DNA from: Gammaproteobacteria bacterium
GTDB lineage: Bacteria; Pseudomonadota; Gammaproteobacteria; Steroidobacterales; Steroidobacteraceae
Direction of reading: 5' to 3'
NCBI GenBank assembly: GCA_019242385.1
Contig: JAFAVO010000237.1
Span: 1-17,954, forward strand
Length of the DNA stretch: 17,954 bases
Positions 6,681-13,942 of the stretch are shown one piece after another. The translations under genes and the position numbers were made by a program. Below the pieces are notes generated by a model. The model searched no databases and was not told where the DNA came from. It was given only the letters and a program-made list of their open reading frames with translations. How positions within the stretch are numbered: the first letter of the stretch is position 1; every line of letters starts with the position of its first letter.

Positions 6681-8243
6681 CTAACGCCCGCTGAATACCC
6701 TCAGGCGGAAGCCGCTCATGCGCAGGTAATCCACCTCCTGCTGCAGGTCCGCCGAGGTGAGTGGATGCTCACGCAGCCAGCCGGGAGGGAAGCGCACCTC
6801 GAGCGACCGTGCCGTGGCCGAAAGCTCGATCGCCGGAAGCGCGGTGGAGCTGCGACCGCGGTGCAGGAGCACGGCGAGGCGCAGCAGCACCATCAGATAG
6901 AGTGCGCTGCGGTCCCAGGGCGGTACCAGCTCCTCCACTCCTTCGAGCGCAAGCTTGCGGCGATGGGCACCCACCACCCGCGCGAGCAGCCGTTGCTCCT
7001 CACGCGGAAATCCGGGCATGTCGCCATTCTCGAGCAGATAAGCGCCATGCCGGTGATAGCCGCTGTGCGAGACGTCGAGGCCGATCTCGTGCAGCCGCGC
7101 GGCCCACCTGAGCGCCAGGTTGGCGAGCGGCTCCTCGAGTTTCCAGGCCTCGCGGGTCTGCTCGAGGAAGTTGACGGCAGTCGCTTCGATCCGCTCCGCC
7201 TGAGCCGTGTCCACGTGGTAGCGCTGCTGCATGGCGCGCACGGTGCGCTCGCGCGCATCCTCGCGCCGGTAACGGCCGAGCATGTCGTACAGCAGGCCCT
7301 CGCGCATTGCCCCTTCGGCCATGCGCATCTCCTTGATGTCGAGCACGCTGAAGATCTCGGCCAGGATCGCCAGCCCGCCGGGAAAGACCGGGCGCCGGTC
7401 CTCGGTGATCGGCTCGAGGGTGAGCTCACGCGTGTGCCCCGCATCGATGCAGTATTCGATGGCACGCGTGATCCCCTGCGCGGTGATGGTGAGTGAGTTC
7501 GGGTCGAGGCTGCGGATCGCCTCGCCGATGGCACGCACGGTACCCGAGCTGCCGGCGCAATTATCCCAGCCGCGGCGCCGGAATTCGGCCTGCACCGGCT
7601 CGAGCTCGAGGCGCGCCGCCAGGCGCGCGCGCTCGAAGCGCTTGGCGGAGATCTTGCCATCACGAAAGAAGCGCTCGCTCCAGGAAACGCAACCCATCTG
7701 CAGGCTCTCGAGCTCGAGAGGATTGAGGCCCTCGCCGATGATCAACTCGGTGCTGCCGCCACCGATATCGGCCACCAGGCGTTTGCCGGGCTCGGTCGGC
7801 ATGGTGTGGGCGACGCCCGAGTAGATGAGCCGCGCCTCCTCCATGCCGGCGATGATCTCGATGGGGTGGCCGAGTGCCTCGCGGGCGCGCTCGAGAAATG
7901 CCTGCTTCTTGTGCGCGAGGCGCAGGGCGTTGGTGCCGACGACGCGCACGCTGTCGGCGTGCATGTCGTGCAGGCGCTGCCCGAAGCGCTGCAGGCAGGC
8001 GAGCGCGCGCGCCGCGACATCCTTGTCGATGCGCCCATTCTCCGCCACGCCGGCGGCGAGGCGCACCATCTCGCGCAGCCGGTCGATGATGACGAGCTGG
8101 CCGTGCGAGTAACGCGCGACCACCATGTGGAAGCTGTTGGAGCCGAGATCCACCGCGGCGAGGACGTCAGGCACGGTCCGTGGAGCGGTGCGGGGGGCGG
8201 CGCGGGTTTCCGGGGCTCGGGCTGATGCGGCTGCCGGAGGCAC
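6681..8243 (-). CDS. ppx: Exopolyphosphatase (Ppx/GppA family)
   Basis: Removes terminal phosphates from polyphosphate chains; the family also includes pppGpp phosphatases. Key segments are the actin-like phosphate loop AAVDLGSNSFHMVV (29-42), GMEEARLI with the likely catalytic E136, DIGGGSTELIIGE (159-171), the GSSGTVRAIGEA segment, and the HD-like region RWAARLHEIGLDVSHSGYHR in the C-terminal half. It aligns with E. coli Ppx end to end, which favours Ppx over GppA. The start is uncertain: GTG at 8243 gives 520 residues with an Ala/Pro/Arg-rich tail, and GTG at 8174 gives 497 and fits E. coli Ppx better. It lies 15 bases after erpA. Confidence 0.93.
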   Translation of the reverse strand: MPPAAASARAPETRAAPRTAPRTVPDVLAAVDLGSNSFHMVVARYSHGQLVIIDRLREMVRLAAGVAENGRIDKDVAARALACLQRFGQRLHDMHADSVRVVGTNALRLAHKKQAFLERAREALGHPIEIIAGMEEARLIYSGVAHTMPTEPGKRLVADIGGGSTELIIGEGLNPLELESLQMGCVSWSERFFRDGKISAKRFERARLAARLELEPVQAEFRRRGWDNCAGSSGTVRAIGEAIRSLDPNSLTITAQGITRAIEYCIDAGHTRELTLEPITEDRRPVFPGGLAILAEIFSVLDIKEMRMAEGAMREGLLYDMLGRYRREDARERTVRAMQQRYHVDTAQAERIEATAVNFLEQTREAWKLEEPLANLALRWAARLHEIGLDVSHSGYHRHGAYLLENGDMPGFPREEQRLLARVVGAHRRKLALEGVEELVPPWDRSALYLMVLLRLAVLLHRGRSSTALPAIELSATARSLEVRFPPGWLREHPLTSADLQQEVDYLRMSGFRLRVFSGR

Positions 8244-8258
8244 GCTTGGTGCGCTGGC

Positions 8259-8627
8259 TCAGGCCGCGGTAAAGGACGAGCCGCACCCGCAGGTGGTGAC
8301 GGCGTTCGGATTGCGGATGACGAACTGCGCGCCCTCGAGACCTTCGCGGTAATCGATCTCGGCACCGGTCAGGTATTGCACGCTCATCGGGTCGACGAGC
8401 AGCTTGACGCCGAGATTCTCGACGCAGGTGTCGCCTTCCTGGATGCTTTCATCGAACTCGAAGCCGTACTGCAGTCCCGAGCAGCCACCGCCCTGCACGA
8501 ACACCCGCAGCATGAGCCTGGGGTTGCCCTCGCCGCGGATGAGGTCTCCGACCTTGCGCGCTGCCGCATCGGTGAACTTCAGCGCAGGAGTCTCCTGCAG
8601 CGCTTGGGTCTCGGTTGTGTCTTCCAT
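8259..8627 (-). CDS. erpA: Iron-sulfur cluster insertion protein ErpA
   Basis: A-type carrier that passes Fe-S clusters to apo-enzymes, notably in isoprenoid synthesis and respiration. The 122-residue product has the three cluster-binding cysteines: C49 in GGGCSGLQYGF, and C113 and C115 in CGCGSSF at the C-terminus. LLVDPMSVQYL and IDYREGLEGAQF are typical of ErpA rather than IscA or SufA. The N-terminus is several residues longer than that of E. coli ErpA. The ATG at 8627 lacks a strong ribosome site. It lies between the bactofilin gene and ppx in a leftward run. Confidence 0.95.
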   Translation of the reverse strand: MEDTTETQALQETPALKFTDAAARKVGDLIRGEGNPRLMLRVFVQGGGCSGLQYGFEFDESIQEGDTCVENLGVKLLVDPMSVQYLTGAEIDYREGLEGAQFVIRNPNAVTTCGCGSSFTAA

Positions 8628-8692
8628 AATCAGAAACCAGTGTAAGAGGCAGCCCGGATCCGGTCAAAGCGAAGCCGTCACACCGCCCATAA

Positions 8693-9088
8693 TCAGGCCG
8701 CGGACCCCGCCGCCGGGGCCGCGGGAGGCGTTTCCGGCTCGAGCCGCACCAGCTTGCCGATGATCTGGGCGCCGAGCGTCATTTCAATGATGCCGTAATA
8801 GACGTTCCCTTCGACGCGGGCGGTGGCGCCGAGCACCACCCGCTCGAGCGCGTGGATATCGCCCCGAATCGTGCCGTTGAGCACGACGTTCGGCACCTGT
8901 ACCTCCCCCTGGATGGACCCGGTCTCACTCACCGAGAGAGTCGAGTCGCGCGCCGCGTCCGAGCGCACCGCGCCCTCGATGTGGCCATCGAGGTGCAGGC
9001 CGCCGCGGAAGTCGATATCGCCGTGCACGGTAGCGGCCTTGCCGATCAGGGTGTCGATGCGGGCTTGGCGGGGATCGCGGCTGAACAT
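8693..9088 (-). CDS. Bactofilin family polymer-forming cytoskeletal protein
   Basis: Bactofilins self-assemble without nucleotide into filaments that often position cell-wall enzymes. The 131-residue product has the short right-handed beta-helix of the family, visible as repeated G/V/I-rich strands. Examples are VHGDIDFRGGLHLDGHIEG (21-39), IQGEVQVPNVVLNGTIRGDI and VEGNVYYGIIEMTLGAQIIGK, followed by an Ala/Pro-rich tail. GGAG precedes the ATG at 9088 at good distance. It starts 30 bases after the DUF6776-like gene and is followed by erpA, a grouping I recall from Xanthomonadales genomes. Confidence 0.9.
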   Translation of the reverse strand: MFSRDPRQARIDTLIGKAATVHGDIDFRGGLHLDGHIEGAVRSDAARDSTLSVSETGSIQGEVQVPNVVLNGTIRGDIHALERVVLGATARVEGNVYYGIIEMTLGAQIIGKLVRLEPETPPAAPAAGSAA

Positions 9089-9118
9089 GGCTGGGCTCCG
9101 ATGCGTGGGATGAGAGGC

Positions 9119-9850
9119 CTACTGCGAGGTCTCGATGGTCCACAGGAACGTCTGTGAGAGCGGCGCGACGTCGTGGTGGCTCGACTGCACTTCGACCACG
9201 AGCTGCTCCGGCTTGAAGGCGAGCGGCACCGACAGGTCCTGCTCGAAATTCTGCAGATAGCGGAAGTTGTATCGCAACTCGTGTACCAGACCACCGCTGA
9301 GCGCCGCCAGATCGAGCGAGCGCGGGCGGCCGTCGTAGGTGCCATCGAGGCTCAGGTGCAGCGTGCCCGAAGCGGCGCTGTCCTCGCGCCCCGAGCGCAC
9401 CAGCGACATGTGCACGGTGAAACTCGCCGGACGCTTGCCAGCGGTGATGTGCAGCTGCTCGATCCTGACACCGAGCGTGTTGGCATTCTGCGCTACCACG
9501 CCCCGATAGAACGCAAGCTCCTGCGACTGTCGCGCGACCTGCGCCTGCAGCTCCCCCATGGCGCGCGCCACCTCGGCCTGCTCACGGGCGCGCCCGGCGC
9601 GGATGGTGTCCGCTTCGGCGAGGCGCGTGCGCAGCTCGCGGTTGTCTTTCTCCAGGTGCTCGATGCGCACCTCGAGCTCGGTGCGCTGCTGTGCCGCCGC
9701 CTGGCGATCGTAGCCCGCATCGTAGCGGCCGAGCTCATAGACCACGTAAACCCCGAAGAGACCTACGAGTATTGCCGTGGCGATGAGCGCCGTGCGCAGC
9801 GCCGGCGCACGCTGCCTCACGACCAGCGGTGCGCCGTCCTTGCCGAGCAT
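9119..9850 (-). CDS. DUF6776-like membrane protein with coiled coil
   Basis: Function unknown. From the ATG at 9850 (243 residues) there is a basic N-terminus, one membrane helix near 20-39, a long charged helix with coiled-coil character (about 50-118, HLEKDNRELRTRLAEADT), and a beta-rich C-terminal domain ending in LWTIETSQ. The layout suggests an inner-membrane anchor with a periplasmic coiled coil and globular domain. A TTG at 9868 is an alternative start. The open frame runs further upstream, but that part overlaps rppH and is unlikely to be coding. It sits 26 bases after rppH and 30 before the bactofilin gene. The DUF assignment is from memory of the family pattern. Confidence 0.78.
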   Translation of the reverse strand: MLGKDGAPLVVRQRAPALRTALIATAILVGLFGVYVVYELGRYDAGYDRQAAAQQRTELEVRIEHLEKDNRELRTRLAEADTIRAGRAREQAEVARAMGELQAQVARQSQELAFYRGVVAQNANTLGVRIEQLHITAGKRPASFTVHMSLVRSGREDSAASGTLHLSLDGTYDGRPRSLDLAALSGGLVHELRYNFRYLQNFEQDLSVPLAFKPEQLVVEVQSSHHDVAPLSQTFLWTIETSQ

Positions 9851-9876
9851 GGACGCGAGCGGTCCCAACCCTGGCT

Positions 9877-10437
9877 TCAATCGGCCGGCGCCGCGGCTTC
9901 GCGCCGCCGCCGGGCGGTCATCCGCTCCCACCACTGCGGGCGCGGCGGCGGCTGACCCCGTGGAAAAGCCAGATCGACCAGCTCGTTCAGCGCGCGGGCG
10001 TAGACGGCGCGCTTGAAATAGATCACTTCCTTCACCGGCTCCCAATAGCTCGTCCACCGGAACTGGTCGAATTCCGGCTCCGCGGTGCGTGTGAAGTCGA
10101 AGGCGGCGTCGGCGCGCTGGAGGCTCAGAAGGAACCAGCGCTGCTTCTGACCGATGCACAGGGGTTGCTGGTTGCGGCGCACGTAGCGCGCCGGCAGACG
10201 GTACCGCAACCAGCGGTCGGTCTGCCCGAGCAGCGTCACATCGGCCTTGGCGATGCCGATCTCCTCCTCGAGCTCGCGGTATAGCGCCTGCTCGAGCGAC
10301 TCGCCACGGCGCACGCCACCTTGTGGAAACTGCCAGCCGCGGCCGCCGGTCCGCCGCCCGAGAAAAACCTGCTCGTGCAGCATCAGGATGATGCCCACAT
10401 TGGCGCGGAAGCCGTCGGTGTCGATGAGGTCGGTCAT
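9877..10437 (-). CDS. rppH: RNA pyrophosphohydrolase
   Basis: Nudix hydrolase that removes pyrophosphate from mRNA 5' ends and so starts RNase E-dependent decay. The 186-residue product begins MTDLIDTDGFRANVGIIL, as RppH proteins do. It has WQFPQGG (35-41), a complete Nudix box spanning 40-62 with RELEEEIGI, and the conserved WLRYRLP and QKQRWFLL segments. EFDQFRWTSYWEPVKEVIYFKRAVY near the C-terminus is also typical. A Pro/Arg-rich tail follows. The open frame extends upstream of 10437, but homology starts here. No clear ribosome site is seen, because a 12-base palindrome occupies that position. It diverges from the permease gene and heads the leftward run to ppx. Confidence 0.95.
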   Translation of the reverse strand: MTDLIDTDGFRANVGIILMLHEQVFLGRRTGGRGWQFPQGGVRRGESLEQALYRELEEEIGIAKADVTLLGQTDRWLRYRLPARYVRRNQQPLCIGQKQRWFLLSLQRADAAFDFTRTAEPEFDQFRWTSYWEPVKEVIYFKRAVYARALNELVDLAFPRGQPPPRPQWWERMTARRRREAAAPAD

Positions 10438-10438
10438 G

Positions 10439-10450
10439 TGTCGGCCGACA
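10439..10450. promoter_or_regulatory. Perfect 12-bp palindrome next to the rppH start
   Basis: TGTCGGCCGACA is a perfect inverted repeat one base from the rppH start codon, in the 79-base gap between rppH and the divergent permease gene. It could be a repressor site or could hide the ribosome site as a hairpin. No regulator is identified. Confidence 0.35.
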
Positions 10451-10516
10451 GTCTGCCGCGAGGGATGGCGTTTTCCAACAAATTCCGTGACTCTAACGTT
10501 CGTGTCCGCACCCCAG

Positions 10517-11518
10517 GTGAAGAGTCCCTCCGTTCCGGTAGCGAGATTCGTGCTGCAGGGGAACCTGCGCGGTCTTGCAGTGCTCGTGCTGCTGGCGGTC
10601 GCGGTGCTGTTTGCCGCGCTGCTGATCGGCAGCTCCGGCATCAGTCTCGCCCAGGCGCTGGCCGCGCTCGCCGGCGGGGGCGATGCAGCGACCCGTACCG
10701 TGCTGTTCGCGGTACGTCTGCCGCGGGTGCTCGCCGGCTTTGGCGTCGGCAGTCTGCTGGCGCTGTCGGGTGTGTTGCTGCAGGCTCTGTTCCGCAATCC
10801 GCTCGCGGACCCGTATGTGCTCGGTGTCTCCGGCGGAGCCGCCGTCGGCGCGCTGCTTGCCATGATCGCCGGGGCAGCCGCGCTCCTGGTGCAGTCGGCG
10901 GCGCTCCTCGGCGCGCTCGGCGCGGTGGCCCTCGTCTATCTGCTCGGTCGCGGCGGCGGCACGGCCCGTCTCCTGCTCACCGGAGTCGTGCTGGCGAGCG
11001 CCTGTGGGGCACTGGTCAGCGTGCTGCTTGCGCTCGCGGACTCCTCACGTGTGCGCGGCATGGTTTTCTGGCTGGCCGGCGATCTCGAGTGGGCGGTGAG
11101 CCCCTGGCTGAGTGTGGGCACGGCGCTGCTCGCCCTCTGCATCGCAGTGATCGTGGCGCGTCCGCTCAACGTACTGGCAGCCGGCGAGCTGCGCGCACGC
11201 ACCGTCGGACTCGCGGTCGAGGCGTGGCGCAACGTGCTGTTCGTCGCCTGCGCGGCGCTCACCGCGCTGGCGGTGGTGAGCGCAGGCACCGTCGGTTTCG
11301 TCGGTCTGATCACGCCGCACGCAGTCCGCCTGAGCTTCGGCACCAGCGATCATCGCATCGTGGCGCCGGCGGCGGCACTCGCGGGCGGCATGCTCCTCAC
11401 CGGCGCCGACCTCCTCGCCCGCACCTGCGCGGCGCCGCGGCAGCTCCCCGTCGGCGCGATCATGGCGCTGGTAGGGGCTCCGCTCTTCGTCATGCTGCTG
11501 CGGGGACGCAGGCACTGA
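10517..11518 (+). CDS. FecCD/BtuC-type ABC transporter permease
   Basis: Inner-membrane permease of the family that imports cobalamin, haem or ferric siderophores. The 333-residue product is almost wholly hydrophobic, with about ten membrane helices. It carries two signatures of the family: RLPRVLAGFGVGSLLALSGV continuing into FRNPLADPYVLGVSGG, and GTVGFVGLITPHAVRL before the last helices, then LPVGAIMALVGAPLF. GTG at 10517 gives the usual length; other in-frame GTGs lie at 10502 and 10550, and none has a clear ribosome site. The matching ATPase is probably the gene at 15424, about 4 kb away. The nearby adenosyltransferase hints at cobalamin, but the substrate is not shown. Confidence 0.9.
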   Translation: MKSPSVPVARFVLQGNLRGLAVLVLLAVAVLFAALLIGSSGISLAQALAALAGGGDAATRTVLFAVRLPRVLAGFGVGSLLALSGVLLQALFRNPLADPYVLGVSGGAAVGALLAMIAGAAALLVQSAALLGALGAVALVYLLGRGGGTARLLLTGVVLASACGALVSVLLALADSSRVRGMVFWLAGDLEWAVSPWLSVGTALLALCIAVIVARPLNVLAAGELRARTVGLAVEAWRNVLFVACAALTALAVVSAGTVGFVGLITPHAVRLSFGTSDHRIVAPAAALAGGMLLTGADLLARTCAAPRQLPVGAIMALVGAPLFVMLLRGRRH

Positions 11519-11550
11519 AGGGACGCGCGCGCGCTGGCAGCTGCGTTCGA

Positions 11551-12717
11551 TCAGGCGACCACGTTCGGCGAGATGGCGATCCGATTACGGCCGGCACTCT
11601 TGGCGCGATAGAGCGCCGCGTCGGCCTCCGCGATGAGACGCTCGGCGAGCACCTTGTAATCCCGCTGCCCTTGCCCCGGCTTCGCCGCCGCCACACCGAT
11701 CGAGAGAGTCACCTTCTCCGCGCCGCCCTGGCCCACCGCAATCGGCTCGGAGCGCACTGCCTGCAGCACGCGGGTGGCCACTTTCTCGCCATCGCTCATG
11801 GCTGCGTGCGAGAGCACCATGGCGAACTCATCGCCGCCGAAGCGCGCGCCGGTGTCGCTCAAGCGCATCTCGGCGTCGATGCGCTGCGCAACTTCCCGCA
11901 GCACCGCATCACCGGCGAGATGCCCATAGAGGTCGTTGATGCGCTTGAAGTGATCCACGTCAATCATCAGACAGACGATCGACTGGCGGGCGCGCTGCGC
12001 CCGAGCCAGCTCCTCCCGCAACCGGGCATGCAGGTAGCGGCGGTTGTGAAAACCGGTGAGGAAGTCGGTGAACCCGCTGCGCAGCAGCCGGGCGCGGTTC
12101 ACCGCGTTCTCGATGCAGATGGCGGCGACCATCCCGAGGTGGGCGAGGAAGTCGCTGGCGAGCTCGGGCGTGAAGCGCTGCGGGTCGCTGCTGGAGAAGA
12201 CCAGGACGCCATCGAGCGGCTCGTTGCGGCGCATGGGAATGAGCGCGAGGCTCCCGGGCGGGGCCGCAATCCCGGGAACGAGCAGCTCGTGGTCGGCCTT
12301 GCGGTAGCGCCCGAGCCAGGGCCGCTCGAGACTCGCCAGCTGCGGGGCGATGCTCACCAGGGCGTCGACGAAGCACACTCCCGGTGGCTCGCCCGCCGTC
12401 ACCCCATCTCCGGTGATCAGGTGGCGGATCTCATGCTGCGGATCGTGGAGGATGAGCGCGACTTCATTGACCTGGTACGAGGTACGCAGTCCCACGATGA
12501 GGCGCTCGAACAGCTGAGTGAGCGAGCCGGCGCGCAACAGCTCCAGCTCCCGCTCCTGTGTCTTGCGCAGCAGCGAGTCGTTGCGGCCGACTTCCTCGGT
12601 GAGCGCGGCGAGACGGGCCTGCAGGCGGCCGATCTCGTGCTCGAGCCGGACGATCTCCGCCTCCGGCGCCTCACGGTGCGCGGCAGGGGCTGCTCTTGGC
12701 TCGGTCGGTCGGCGCAT
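11551..12717 (-). CDS. GGDEF diguanylate cyclase with GAF/DUF484-like sensor domain
   Basis: Predicted to make cyclic di-GMP from two GTP. The 388-residue product has an N-terminal coiled coil (about 18-62, EAEIVRLEHEIGRLQARLAA), a GAF-like domain resembling DUF484 (about 64-210), and a C-terminal GGDEF domain (about 213-380). The active-site motif GGDEF is intact at 294-298, the metal-binding D253 is in MIDVDHFK, and an RxxD inhibitory site (RLSD, 285-288) lies five residues upstream. There is no membrane segment, so it is probably cytoplasmic. AAGGAGG lies eight bases before the ATG at 12717. It starts 21 bases after the tyrA stop and is probably co-transcribed with it. Confidence 0.92.
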   Translation of the reverse strand: MRRPTEPRAAPAAHREAPEAEIVRLEHEIGRLQARLAALTEEVGRNDSLLRKTQERELELLRAGSLTQLFERLIVGLRTSYQVNEVALILHDPQHEIRHLITGDGVTAGEPPGVCFVDALVSIAPQLASLERPWLGRYRKADHELLVPGIAAPPGSLALIPMRRNEPLDGVLVFSSSDPQRFTPELASDFLAHLGMVAAICIENAVNRARLLRSGFTDFLTGFHNRRYLHARLREELARAQRARQSIVCLMIDVDHFKRINDLYGHLAGDAVLREVAQRIDAEMRLSDTGARFGGDEFAMVLSHAAMSDGEKVATRVLQAVRSEPIAVGQGGAEKVTLSIGVAAAKPGQGQRDYKVLAERLIAEADAALYRAKSAGRNRIAISPNVVA

Positions 12718-12738
12718 CGCGCGAGCCTCCTTAATCCT

Positions 12739-13863
12739 CTAGGCGCGCCGCTCCGTCACGCTGCGCCGGTCGGCAAGATAATCGCGCCCACGACGCATCA
12801 ACGCAACGAAAGCGTCATGGTCCTGCGACAGTACGGCGGCGCGCAGGCGTTCCACCGCCTGGGAGAGAGCCTCGAGGGACTCTGCGCCGTAGTCATTGAG
12901 GCTCTGTATTTCATAATACAGCTCCGGACTCTCCTCGGCGACGCGTCCCGCCACATCAAGCTGCGCGTCGAACGTCGTGCTCGACATGCGCGCGAGCTTC
13001 GGCGCCGCTTCGCCGCTGTCCGCGAGTGCGGTGAAGAAGGCGATGTTGAGCGCGTGCGAGAGCCCGAGCACATAAGCGATCAGCCGGTCGTGATCATCGA
13101 GGCTCATCACCACCTGCTCCGCCATCGTCGCGGCAAACAGCTCGCGGGCCGCCTGCAACGCCGCGGCGTTCCCGAGGTCGATGAACACGACGTGACGCCC
13201 CGAGAGGAGCTCCGTGTCCGGCCCGAACATCGGGTGCACCGAGGTCACCTTGCAGCCATGGGATTTCAGCGCGAGCAATCCCGCACGCAGCGGCGATTTC
13301 AGCGAGCCGACATCGAAGATCACACCGGCGGGCCGGCGCAACGCCAGATCCCGCAGGATCGCGTCGGTGATGCCGAGCGGGGTGGCCAGGACGATGAAGT
13401 CGTGCTTCAGGTCCGTGCGCCGCCAGTCCTCGACCCGTGCCACTCCTGGAGCGGGCGCCGCAGGGTCCGCAATCTCCACCGCAAAGCCCTGCGAGACCAG
13501 GAAGCTCACGAACCAGGCGCCCATCTTGCCGGCGCCGCCGATGACGAGCGCGCGCCGGCCGCTGCCGGTACCCTGCGCCACGACACTCGCCTGCTCCTGA
13601 GTGGTGAGCGAGGAGCGGATGAGGAGCCGCAACAGCTGCTCGGCCAGCTCGCCGGAGACGCCACGCTCCGCCGCCATGGCGCGCACGCTCATGATGACCT
13701 CGCGCTCGCGCTCGTAGTCGCGCGTCGGCTTGCCCGTGGCGCGCTTCACCCGCGCCACCTCCTCGCTGAGCGCCTTGCGCTCGGCCACGAGTTGAATCAG
13801 CTGGCGATCGAGATCGTTCACTCGCTGGCGCAGGTCGTCCAGCGTCACGTTATCGCGCGGCAT
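12739..13863 (-). CDS. tyrA: Bifunctional chorismate mutase/prephenate dehydrogenase (T-protein)
   Basis: Converts chorismate to prephenate and then, with NAD+, to 4-hydroxyphenylpyruvate for tyrosine synthesis. The 374-residue product matches E. coli TyrA in length and order. The AroQ chorismate mutase helix domain is at about 5-90 (LDDLRQRVNDLDRQLIQLV, AERKALSEEVARVK). The NAD-binding loop is GGAGKMG (109-115), with VIFDVGSLKS near 181-190 and SVHPMFGPDTELLSG at 208-222. A helical dehydrogenase domain with DDHDRLIAYVLGLSHALN follows. The ATG at 13863 has a perfect AGGAGG eight bases upstream, which rules out the longer open frame. The diguanylate cyclase gene follows after 21 bases, and pdxH is divergent. 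Confidence 0.95.
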   Translation of the reverse strand: MPRDNVTLDDLRQRVNDLDRQLIQLVAERKALSEEVARVKRATGKPTRDYEREREVIMSVRAMAAERGVSGELAEQLLRLLIRSSLTTQEQASVVAQGTGSGRRALVIGGAGKMGAWFVSFLVSQGFAVEIADPAAPAPGVARVEDWRRTDLKHDFIVLATPLGITDAILRDLALRRPAGVIFDVGSLKSPLRAGLLALKSHGCKVTSVHPMFGPDTELLSGRHVVFIDLGNAAALQAARELFAATMAEQVVMSLDDHDRLIAYVLGLSHALNIAFFTALADSGEAAPKLARMSSTTFDAQLDVAGRVAEESPELYYEIQSLNDYGAESLEALSQAVERLRAAVLSQDHDAFVALMRRGRDYLADRRSVTERRA

Positions 13864-13891
13864 GGAAGGGGCCTCCTGAAGTCCCCACTCC

Positions 13892-13920
13892 TTTCTATCG
13901 GGGCGCAGCGGGGGGCGCAA
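13892..13920 (-). promoter_or_regulatory. Possible tyrA promoter
   Basis: On the minus strand TTGCGC (13915-13920) and TAGAAA (13892-13897) are separated by 17 bases, ahead of the strong tyrA ribosome site. Matches are 3 of 6 at -35 and 4 of 6 at -10, so this is only a candidate. No TyrR-like box was recognised. Confidence 0.3.
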
Positions 13921-13942
13921 GGTTTGCCTCGTCCAGGCCGCT

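Noticed and set aside
8624..8696. CCATAATCAG repeated at 8624-8633 and 8687-8696
   Set aside because: The ten bases cover the erpA start in one copy and the bactofilin stop in the other. With only two short copies, chance similarity is the simplest explanation.
9851..10159. N-terminal extension of the DUF6776-like protein
   Set aside because: The frame is open, but the segment overlaps rppH in another frame and lacks domain character. The basic-then-membrane-helix N-terminus starts naturally at 9850.
10438..10516. Cobalamin riboswitch upstream of the permease gene
   Set aside because: The gap is only 79 bases, far too short for a cobalamin riboswitch, and I saw no B12-box-like conserved sequence.
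10438..10863. Upstream extension of rppH to 10863
   Set aside because: The extension would be antisense to the permease gene and has no Nudix-related sequence. RppH homology begins at the MTDLIDTDGF start.
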